NCBI GenBank assembly: GCA_030428025.1 | Contig: JAUIBJ010000294.1 | Coordinates: 1 to 5,327 of the forward strand | Source of the DNA: Alphaproteobacteria bacterium | GTDB lineage: Bacteria; Pseudomonadota; Alphaproteobacteria; Rhodobacterales; Rhodobacteraceae | Reading direction: 5' to 3' | DNA: 5,327 bases | Shown: piece after piece, positions 1 to 4,790 of the stretch | Layout of the letters: every line of letters starts with the position of its first letter | How positions within the stretch are numbered: the stretch's first letter is position 1 | Translations under genes and position numbers: made by a program | The notes under the pieces: model-generated | Database searches by the model: none | Told to the model about the DNA's origin: nothing | The model's input: the letters and a program-made list of their open reading frames with translations, nothing else

Positions 1-2
1 TG

Positions 3-7
3 CCTCC
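3..7 (-). promoter_or_regulatory. Shine-Dalgarno of the next gene, off the left edge
   Basis: On the minus strand the metallo-hydrolase gene ends with TGA at 16-14. It is followed within a few bases by GGAGG (complement of CCTCC at 3-7). A consensus ribosome binding site this close to a stop codon implies a co-transcribed gene whose start lies just beyond position 1. In related genomes hmgA neighbourhoods often carry fumarylacetoacetase and maleylacetoacetate isomerase genes, so one of these is a plausible but unseen successor. Confidence 0.6.
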
Positions 8-13
8 GGCGGT

Positions 14-964
14 TCAGCCTTGCAGGGCCGCCCACATCTCCTTGTCCCGCGCCGCCGTCCAGATGCGCGGGGTGTCGATGCCGCGAGCCTCGTCATAGGC
101 GCGGGCGACGTTGAAGGGCAGGCAATGCTCGTAGATGGCATAGTCGCTGAATTTGGGGTCGCATTCGGCACGGCAGGCGTCCCAGGCCTCTTTCAGCGTG
201 CCGCCGCGCGCGACGACCTTTGCCACCGGCCGGTAGGTCGAGTTCACGAAATCGGCGGTCCTGGCGATGGCCTCGGCCACCTTCTCGGGCCCGACCAGCG
301 CGTCGCCCCGGCCTGGGGCCACGCTTTGCGGTTCGAAGGCGGCGATATTCATCAGCGTCTCCTCCCAGTCGCCGAAATGCCCGTCCCCGCAATAGCAGGC
401 GGAATGGTATTCGACGATGTCGCCGGTGAACATCACCTCCTGATCGGGCACCCAGACCACCGCGTCGCCGGCGGTGTGCGCGCGGCCCAGATGCATGATC
501 TCGACCTTGCGGTTGCCCAGATAGACGGTCATCGCGTCGCTGAAGGTGGTGGTGGGCCAGGTCAGGCCGGGGATTTCTTCATGCCCCTGGAAAAGCCGCG
601 GGAAACGGTCGAACTCGCTTTCCCAGTCCTCCTGCCCGCGCTCTGCCACCATGGCCCGTGCGGTATCCGACATGATGATCTCGCGCGCGCCATAGGCCGA
701 GGCGCCAAGCACCCGGACGGCGTGATAGTGGGTCAGCACCAGATGGCTGATCGGCTTGTCGGTGACCGAGCGCACGCAATCGATCACCTTGCGCGCCAGC
801 CGTGGCGTGGCCTGCGCCTCGACGATCATCACGCTGTCGTCGCCGATGATGACGCCGGTATTGGGGTCGCCCTCGGCGGTGAAGGCATAAAGCCCCTCGC
901 CCACCTCGGTGAAGCTGATTTGCTTGTCTTCCATGTCCCCCTGGGACGCGAAGGCCTTCGACAT
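14..964 (-). CDS. MBL-fold metallo-hydrolase with degenerate second metal site
   Basis: A 316-residue cytoplasmic protein of the metallo-beta-lactamase superfamily; its substrate is unknown. The start is ATG at 964-962, preceded by an AGGAAAGG-type ribosome binding site. An upstream in-frame TTG at 982 lies next to that site and is rejected. The fold is seen in the order N-terminal beta segments (about 20-55), motif 1 THYHAVR (78-84), motif 3 AHTAGD (162-167), motif 4 FTGD (179-182) and motif 5 PGRG (217-220). The usual motif 1 is HxHxDH: here His79 and His81 remain, but Asp becomes Val83 and His becomes Arg84. The usual motif 5 His is Arg219. The three site-1 histidines (79, 81, 163) and the bridging Asp182 are kept, so a one-metal enzyme or a non-hydrolytic protein is inferred. 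A Cys/His-rich stretch, HSACYCGDGH (187-196), follows motif 4. It lies downstream of hmgA on the same strand but is separated from it by an opposing gene. A further gene appears to follow it closely. Confidence 0.9.
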   Translation of the reverse strand: MSKAFASQGDMEDKQISFTEVGEGLYAFTAEGDPNTGVIIGDDSVMIVEAQATPRLARKVIDCVRSVTDKPISHLVLTHYHAVRVLGASAYGAREIIMSDTARAMVAERGQEDWESEFDRFPRLFQGHEEIPGLTWPTTTFSDAMTVYLGNRKVEIMHLGRAHTAGDAVVWVPDQEVMFTGDIVEYHSACYCGDGHFGDWEETLMNIAAFEPQSVAPGRGDALVGPEKVAEAIARTADFVNSTYRPVAKVVARGGTLKEAWDACRAECDPKFSDYAIYEHCLPFNVARAYDEARGIDTPRIWTAARDKEMWAALQG

Positions 965-1017
965 GCGGTTTCCTTTCCTCAATGGACAGGCGCGGGGCGC
1001 TGTGATTGGCTCGACCC

Positions 1018-1578
1018 ATGCAAAGCCGTGGCCCCTTGCCCTATGTTCTGACGTTCCTGATCACCGTCGCGACGGCGCTGGTTCTGCTGGCGTTGGGCCG
1101 CGCGGCGCTTTGCCCCTGCGGCTATGTCGACCTGTGGGGCACCGTCGGCACCGAGGAGGCGAACCAGCAGCTTCTGGACTGGTACGCGCCCAGCCATCTT
1201 CTGCACGGTCTGCTCTTCTATGCCGCGCTGTGGCTGGTGGTGCCGCGCCTGCGCATGGGCTGGCGCCTTGCGATTGCCACGGCGGTGGAATGCGGCTGGG
1301 AGATTCTGGAGAACACCGATGCGATGATCGAGCGTTACCGTGATACGACAGTGTCGGCCGATTACATCGGCGACAGCGTGCTCAATTCGGTGGCCGACAT
1401 CGCGGCGATGTGGGCAGGCTTCGCGCTGGCCCGCGTCGCGCCGGTCTGGGTGAGCGTTGCGACGGTGATCGGATTCGAGCTGCTGACCGCGATCGTGATC
1501 CGCGACGGGCTGACGCTCAACGTGCTGATGCTGCTCTGGCCGATCGAGGCGATCAAGGACTGGCAGATGGGCGGTTAG
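1018..1578 (+). CDS. DUF2585 / UPF0314 family membrane protein
   Basis: A 186-residue integral membrane protein of unknown function, matching the alphaproteobacterial UPF0314/DUF2585 family by overall pattern. The start is taken as ATG at 1018; an in-frame TTG at 1006 would add four residues, and neither start has a strong ribosome binding site. Visible hydrophobic segments are at about 9-31, 61-79, 123-141 and 143-161, with a shorter one at about 165-176. Polar residues lie close to or between the helices: CPCG (32-35), SHLLHG (59-64), WEILENT (94-100), DYIGDSVLNSVAD (115-127) and RDGLTLN (162-168). Paired His, Glu and Asp residues of this kind could bind a metal or lipid head group, but that is speculation. 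It is convergent with hmgA (53 bp between stops) and divergent from the MBL gene (53 bp between starts). It therefore sits alone on the plus strand inside an otherwise minus-strand catabolic run. Confidence 0.88.
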   Translation: MQSRGPLPYVLTFLITVATALVLLALGRAALCPCGYVDLWGTVGTEEANQQLLDWYAPSHLLHGLLFYAALWLVVPRLRMGWRLAIATAVECGWEILENTDAMIERYRDTTVSADYIGDSVLNSVADIAAMWAGFALARVAPVWVSVATVIGFELLTAIVIRDGLTLNVLMLLWPIEAIKDWQMGG

Positions 1579-1594
1579 GGCCCGGCGACCGCCC
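1569..1594 (+). terminator. Possible hairpin at the end of the DUF2585 gene
   Basis: GGGCGGT (1569-1575) and ACCGCCC (1588-1594) form a perfect 7-bp stem with a 12-nt loop that contains the TAG stop codon. No T-tract follows on either strand, so this is not a canonical intrinsic terminator. It lies at the convergent end of the DUF2585 and hmgA genes, where bidirectional termination would be expected. Confidence 0.3.
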
Positions 1595-1631
1595 GCGGGG
1601 AACGACCGGAACCGGAGGGCACGAACCGGGG

Positions 1632-2996
1632 TCACGTGTCCCAGTCCCCTTCGGGGGTGCCGTCGAAATGCTTCTTCAGGCTGTCCCAGCAGTCGATATA
1701 GTCGTCCTGAAGCGGCGCCTCGCGGGCGGCAAATTCGGTCAGGTGCTGCGGGAAGCGGGTTTCGAACATGAAGGACATGGTGTTGTCCAGCTTGTGCGGC
1801 TCCAGTTCGGCGAAGGTGGCCTTTTCGAAAGCGTCGTTGTCGGGCCCGTGCGGCAGCATCATGTTGTGCAGGCTCATCCCGCCCGGCACGAAGCCCTGCG
1901 GCTTGGCGTCGTACTGGCCATAGATGTTGCCCATCAGTTCCGACATGATGTTCTTGTGATACCAGGGCGGGCGGAAGGTGTCTTCCGCCACCATCCAGCG
2001 TTCGCGGAAGAGAACGAAGTCGATATTCGCAGTGCCGGGAACGCCCGAGGGCGCGGTGAGCACGGTGAAGATCGAGGGGTCGGGATGGTCGAACAGGATC
2101 GCGCCCACGGGGCAGTAGTTGCGCAGGTCGTATTTGCAGGGCGCGTAGTTGCCGTGCCATGCCACCACGTCGAGCGGGCTTTGCGGGATCTCGGTTTCAT
2201 GAAACTGGCCGCACCATTTGATGGTCAGCGTCGAGGGGGTTTCCCGGTCCTCGAAGGCCGCCACCGGCACCTTGAAGTCGCGCGGATTGGCCAGGCAGTT
2301 GGCGCCGATCGGCCCGCGCCCCGGAAGCTCGAATTTCTGGCCGTAATTCTCGCAGACGAAGCCGCGGGCAGGGCCGTCGAGCAGTTCTACACGGTAGACC
2401 AGGCCGCGCGGCAGGATGGCTATCTCCCCGGGGTCGAGGTCGATGAGGCCCAGTTCGGTGGCAAACCGCAGCCGGCCGTCCTGCGGGACCACCAGCAACT
2501 CGCTGTCGGCGGAATAGAAATAGGCATCTTCCATCGAGGCGGTGACCAGGTAGATATGGCTTGCCATGCCCACCTGGGTGTTGACGTCGCCGGCGGTGGT
2601 CATGGTCCGCATGCCGGTAAGCCAGGTGAGCCTTTCGTCGGAATGCGGCACGGGATCCCAGCGGTACTGGCCGAGCGAGATCACGTCCGGATCGACATTG
2701 GGGGCCGAGGCCCAGTAGGGCAGGTCGATCTTCCGGTAGCGCGCGGAATGCTTGACCGAGGGCCGGATGCGGTAGCACCAGGTCCGTTCGGGCGGGTTGG
2801 CGGTGAAGGCGGTGCCGGACAGCTGTTCGCCATAAAGCCCGTAGCGACATTTCTGCGGGCTGTTCATCCCCTGCGGCAGGGCGCCGGGCAGGGCCTCTGT
2901 CTCGAAATCGTTGCCGAAACCGGGCATGTAACCGGGTGTCGTTCCGACCGGGGTCTCGGCCTGCTGCAGGCCGCTGGGGCGACTCATTCTGTTCAT
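1632..2996 (-). CDS. hmgA: Homogentisate 1,2-dioxygenase
   Basis: A cytosolic non-heme Fe(II) dioxygenase that opens the aromatic ring of homogentisate to maleylacetoacetate, the central step of tyrosine/phenylalanine degradation. The protein has 454 residues, normal for the family (about 430-460). The N-terminal cupin-like part begins with YMPGFGNDFETEALPGALP (23-41). The C-terminal part carries the active site: iron ligands His347 (in WYHKN), Glu353 (in MSELMG) and His383 (in LPHGPD), and the catalytic His304 (in FDHPDPS). All four fall exactly 12 residues after the human enzyme's His335, Glu341, His371 and His292, which supports an intact enzyme. The start is ATG at 2996-2994, with GGAGG at 3007-3003 six bases upstream. 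Longer in-frame extensions lack this site, and an ATG nine bases further in is less well placed. The gene is divergent from a marR gene across an operator-like palindrome, so repression relieved by homogentisate or a related metabolite is the likely control (inference). Confidence 0.98.
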   Translation of the reverse strand: MNRMSRPSGLQQAETPVGTTPGYMPGFGNDFETEALPGALPQGMNSPQKCRYGLYGEQLSGTAFTANPPERTWCYRIRPSVKHSARYRKIDLPYWASAPNVDPDVISLGQYRWDPVPHSDERLTWLTGMRTMTTAGDVNTQVGMASHIYLVTASMEDAYFYSADSELLVVPQDGRLRFATELGLIDLDPGEIAILPRGLVYRVELLDGPARGFVCENYGQKFELPGRGPIGANCLANPRDFKVPVAAFEDRETPSTLTIKWCGQFHETEIPQSPLDVVAWHGNYAPCKYDLRNYCPVGAILFDHPDPSIFTVLTAPSGVPGTANIDFVLFRERWMVAEDTFRPPWYHKNIMSELMGNIYGQYDAKPQGFVPGGMSLHNMMLPHGPDNDAFEKATFAELEPHKLDNTMSFMFETRFPQHLTEFAAREAPLQDDYIDCWDSLKKHFDGTPEGDWDT

Positions 2997-3035
2997 GGCG
3001 GTCCTCCGCTTCGTTCGGGCACCTTCTGGCACATA

Positions 3036-3055
3036 ATTGTTGCATATGCAATGAT
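3036..3055. promoter_or_regulatory. Candidate MarR operator between hmgA and marR
   Basis: The centre is the perfect 12-bp palindrome TTGCATATGCAA (3040-3051). It is extended by matching AT/AT ends after a 2-bp mismatch on each side, giving ATnnTTGCATATGCAAnnAT. This is the AT-rich island of an otherwise GC-rich 134-bp divergent region, and its size suits a MarR dimer. The centre lies about 49 bp from the hmgA start and 85 bp from the marR start, so a bound dimer could block both promoters. No clear consensus -35/-10 pair could be assigned, although AT-rich -10-like sequences overlap the palindrome on both strands. Confidence 0.7.
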
Positions 3056-3076
3056 ACCGCTGATAGCCTTGTCTGG

Positions 3077-3104
3077 CCCTGCCGCTCTTGCGGACGGGAC
3101 AGGG
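3077..3104 (+). other. Imperfect hairpin in the marR leader
   Basis: CCCTG (3077-3081) pairs with CAGGG (3100-3104), enclosing CCGC-TCTT-GCGG (3082-3093) with an unpaired ACGGGA bulge on the 3' side. It lies between the operator and the marR ribosome binding site. GC-rich DNA yields such hairpins by chance, and no function is claimed. Confidence 0.2.
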
Positions 3105-3130
3105 GCCGGGACAACGGGAAAGGGGTCGCC

Positions 3131-3610
3131 ATGACCGAGAAAGACCATATGCCGGCCGAACCCCGCACCCTGCCGGAATTCGACCTGACCCGCTTCACCC
3201 CCTACCGGGTGGCGGTGGCGGCGCAGCGGCTGAGCGAAACACTGGCGCGGGAATACCGCGCGCGGTTCGGCATCTCGATTCCGGATTGGCGGGTCCTGGT
3301 GCATCTGGCCCATTCCGGCGGCGCCTCTGTCCGCGATATCGAGGCCGCAGTAGTGATGGAGAAATCCAAGGTAAGCCGCACTGCCTCGCGGCTCGAGGGA
3401 AGGGGGCTTGTGGCGAAGAAGCCGCATAGTGGTGACCGTCGGCTGGTGCATCTGTCGCTGACGGCGGAGGGTGAGGCACTGATGGCGGACCTGCTGCCGC
3501 TCGCCACCGATTTCCAGGACAGGATCGCCGATGATCTGGGCCCGGGCTTCCACGCGTTCGACGCGGTTCTCCAGAAGATTATCGACGATTACGACGGCCC
3601 GGCCGGCTGA
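3131..3610 (+). CDS. MarR-family regulator, probable hmg repressor
   Basis: A 159-residue winged helix-turn-helix protein, a normal length for a MarR dimer. A dimerisation helix region (about 20-45) is followed by PDWRVLVHLAHSGGASVRDI (51-70), the recognition helix KSKVSRTASRLEGRGLV (78-94), the wing with the family signature DRR (102-104) and LSLTAEGEAL (108-117), and a C-terminal dimerisation helix. The ATG at 3131 follows AAAGGGG with about five bases of spacing. The gene is divergent from hmgA with a palindromic site between them, the usual arrangement for a local repressor that also represses itself. Effector binding to lift repression is inferred from the family; homogentisate or an upstream aromatic acid is the natural candidate. 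The MarR assignment is firm, the target is an inference from position, and no gene symbol is given because naming differs between lineages. Confidence 0.93.
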   Translation: MTEKDHMPAEPRTLPEFDLTRFTPYRVAVAAQRLSETLAREYRARFGISIPDWRVLVHLAHSGGASVRDIEAAVVMEKSKVSRTASRLEGRGLVAKKPHSGDRRLVHLSLTAEGEALMADLLPLATDFQDRIADDLGPGFHAFDAVLQKIIDDYDGPAG

Positions 3611-3620
3611 GGGGAGGGCG

Positions 3621-3656
3621 CCGTCCGGCCCCGACCGCCCCGCCGGGGCGGGACGG
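3621..3656. terminator. GC-rich hairpin between convergent marR and small membrane peptide gene
   Basis: CCGCCCC (3635-3641) and GGGGCGG (3645-3651) form a 7-bp stem with a 3-nt loop. An alternative longer fold pairs CCGTCC (3621-3626) with GGACGG (3651-3656). It begins 10 bp after the marR stop and ends 20 bp before the stop of the opposing peptide gene. No T-tract follows on either strand, so a bidirectional terminator is only suggested. Confidence 0.35.
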
Positions 3657-3676
3657 ATGGTCGCTGCGGGCCAAGC

Positions 3677-3751
3677 TCACGCGAGGCCGACAAGCGAAAG
3701 CACGGCGATGATCACGACCACGAGGCCGATGATATAGATGATATTTCGCAT
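3677..3751 (-). CDS. 24-residue single-pass membrane peptide
   Basis: The minus strand carries an ATG at 3751-3749 followed by 24 sense codons and TGA at 3679-3677. The peptide begins MRNIIYIIGL, continues with an unbroken run of Val, Ile, Ala and Leu with a single Ser, and ends LVGLA. A charged N-terminus (Arg2) followed by about 20 hydrophobic residues predicts one transmembrane helix, with the N-terminus probably inside by the positive-inside rule. An AAGGAAAGGA ribosome binding site lies upstream, though its spacing of about 10 bases is a little long. An EcfG-type promoter stands about 110 bp upstream on the same strand, which implies a leader of about 100 nt. Hydrophobic micro-proteins of this size often modulate a larger membrane protein, but no partner is evident here. 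It is too short for standard gene callers. A real gene is likely given the promoter, ribosome binding site and amino-acid pattern together; the function is unknown. Confidence 0.72.
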   Translation of the reverse strand: MRNIIYIIGLVVVIIAVLSLVGLA

Positions 3752-3859
3752 GGTTTTCGTATCCTTTCCTTATCTGCGGGCACGGGCCGCGAGCGGTGGG
3801 CGATGGCCCTGATCCGGCTCCGGCCGCCGCTGACGGTGCGGCCCCGATATCCCGACGAA

Positions 3860-3885
3860 AACGCGGGCCCGGCGAAAATGGTTCC
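3860..3885 (-). promoter_or_regulatory. EcfG-type general stress promoter upstream of the membrane peptide
   Basis: On the minus strand GGAACC (3885-3880) is followed by a 16-bp spacer and CGTT (3863-3860), the textbook form of the alphaproteobacterial EcfG (PhyR-NepR-EcfG) promoter. Transcription would start near 3853 and run into the 24-residue membrane peptide gene. The 281 bp between the exoD stop and the peptide start hold no convincing gene. Besides this promoter I see only a tandem GCCGGAAA repeat (3899-3914), just upstream of the -35 element, whose meaning is unclear. Confidence 0.7.
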
Positions 3886-4015
3886 TAGGCGCGCGTCCGC
3901 CGGAAAGCCGGAAACCCAAGCCGCACATACGCCCGTTAATGCGATCTCATCCGAAGCAGACCGAATGAACGACAGTCTGCGGCGCGCAAATTGAAGAGGC
4001 ACAGTCCTGACCCTT

Positions 4016-4033
4016 GGCAGCGCAGGGGCTGCC
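4016..4033 (-). terminator. Hairpin directly after the exoD stop
   Basis: Read on the minus strand, GGCAGC and GCTGCC form a perfect 6-bp stem with a 6-nt loop, immediately after the exoD TAA (4036-4034). No T-run follows, so it may be a weak or factor-assisted terminator or a 3'-end stabilising stem. Confidence 0.35.
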
Positions 4034-4615
4034 TTACAGAACCGTCAGCAGCAGTACGGCCACCGCGACATAGGGAAAGGCGGCGATCAGCGCGAAGACG
4101 CCGTCCCGCGTCACCATCGCCATCGAAATCAGCAGGACGCCGGAGGCGACGATCGAAGACGAGAAGGGGATTACTTCCAGAAACGGCATCGCCAGGCCCG
4201 AGAGAAGACAGACCGACAGCGGAAGATAGATCAGCGGCGCCCGGAACAGCGCCTCGAAGCGCTTGTGCGTGTGCCGGTCGATCCAGTTGATCACCGGCCG
4301 GGCCTTGCGCAGCGTCTGTTGCACCCGCCCGGACCTGATCGAACGCTCGCTCAGCCTGTCGGGCAGATGCACCTTTCGCTGGCTGATCAGCCGCTCGTAG
4401 GAAATCACCGCGATCAGCAGGCCGCAAACCACCGAAACTCCGGGAATGCCCGAAAGCGGCGTCGCGGCGGCGGCCGAAACCGCCAGCAGCAGCGCGTAAT
4501 GGCTGCGCTCTCCCAATGCATCGACCACCTGGCCGACCGAGGTGTCCTCTCCCTCCGCGTCGGCCCGGTCAACCCGGTCCGCGATCCGGCGCAGGGGCGA
4601 GTTCTGTTCGGACAT
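4034..4615 (-). CDS. exoD: ExoD family exopolysaccharide synthesis membrane protein
   Basis: A 193-residue inner-membrane protein of the ExoD family. The founding rhizobial exoD affects exopolysaccharide production and alkali tolerance, but the biochemical role of the family is not settled. The N-terminus (1-30) is polar and acidic. The family core follows: ALGERSHYALLL (33-44), then PLSGIPGVSVVCG (53-65), which enters a hydrophobic segment to about 72. A basic cytoplasmic-type stretch (about 74-125) contains HLPDRLSERSI and is rich in Arg and Lys. Hydrophobic segments at about 126-147, 148-167 and 172-192 complete the protein, which ends inside the last one. ATG at 4615-4613 has AAAGGA about 10 bases upstream. 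An EcfG-type promoter about 60 bp upstream points to general stress control, consistent with a role in envelope or matrix protection (inference). It is divergent from the CheB-domain gene, 175 bp away. The family call is strong, but functional equivalence to rhizobial ExoD is uncertain. Confidence 0.92.
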   Translation of the reverse strand: MSEQNSPLRRIADRVDRADAEGEDTSVGQVVDALGERSHYALLLAVSAAAATPLSGIPGVSVVCGLLIAVISYERLISQRKVHLPDRLSERSIRSGRVQQTLRKARPVINWIDRHTHKRFEALFRAPLIYLPLSVCLLSGLAMPFLEVIPFSSSIVASGVLLISMAMVTRDGVFALIAAFPYVAVAVLLLTVL

Positions 4616-4674
4616 CGATCCCGGTCCTTTCGCATATCGTCTGATGGTCTGGCCGTCCTGTCGGCGATGCAGTC

Positions 4675-4700
4675 AACGCGGCAGGCGGCGCGGTTGTTCC
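4675..4700 (-). promoter_or_regulatory. EcfG-type general stress promoter of exoD
   Basis: On the minus strand GGAAC (4700-4696), a 17-bp spacer and CGTT (4678-4675) have exactly the element-to-element distance seen in the other EcfG-type promoter at 3860-3885. Transcription would start near 4667, about 50 nt before the exoD ATG. No equivalent motif was found on the plus strand for the divergent CheB-domain gene. Confidence 0.7.
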
Positions 4701-4719
4701 CGTCCCGTGCGGCCGCGGA

Positions 4720-4765
4720 TGCAAATGGCAGAGGCATGCCCCGTTTTCACAGCGGACCATTTGCA
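4720..4765. repeat. Spaced 9-bp inverted repeat upstream of the CheB-domain gene
   Basis: TGCAAATGG (4720-4728) and CCATTTGCA (4757-4765) are perfect inverted copies 28 bp apart. The 8-bp palindrome GGCATGCC (4733-4740) lies between them. The right arm abuts ACTATGTC, a poor -10-like sequence, with TTTTCA (4744-4749) as a weak -35 candidate. It could be a pair of regulator half-sites or a leader hairpin; no regulator is identified. Confidence 0.4.
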
Positions 4766-4790
4766 CTATGTCAATCTCGGAAGGGCAATC

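Noticed and set aside
962..982. Alternative TTG start for the MBL gene at 982
   Set aside because: The extra six codons coincide with the AGGAAAGG ribosome binding site that serves the ATG at 964.
20..1051. 343-codon plus-strand open frame opposite the MBL gene
   Set aside because: It is a shadow of the MBL gene, with no family-like motif and no plausible ribosome binding site.
1609..1635. GGAAC on the plus strand near 1609 as a further EcfG-type -35
   Set aside because: No CGTT occurs at 16-18 bp spacing, and it lies in the convergent gap between DUF2585 and hmgA, where no plus-strand gene follows.
979..2160. 393-codon minus-strand frame spanning DUF2585 and the end of hmgA
   Set aside because: It overlaps hmgA out of frame and runs antisense to DUF2585. 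Its composition is Arg/Gln/His-rich, typical of a frame shadow.
1410..3134. 574-codon plus-strand open frame antisense to hmgA
   Set aside because: It lies opposite a fully convincing hmgA with all active-site residues, and shows the low-complexity Gly/Arg/His-rich composition of a GC-rich antisense frame with no recognisable domain.
3957..3979. CAGAC/GTCTG inverted repeat in the gap after exoD
   Set aside because: Five-base arms with a 13-base loop are expected by chance.
3712..4002. 96-codon minus-strand frame and a 63-codon plus-strand frame in the exoD-peptide gap
   Set aside because: Neither has a ribosome binding site or a domain-like pattern, and both run across the EcfG-type promoter. 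The 24-residue frame on the minus strand is far better supported.
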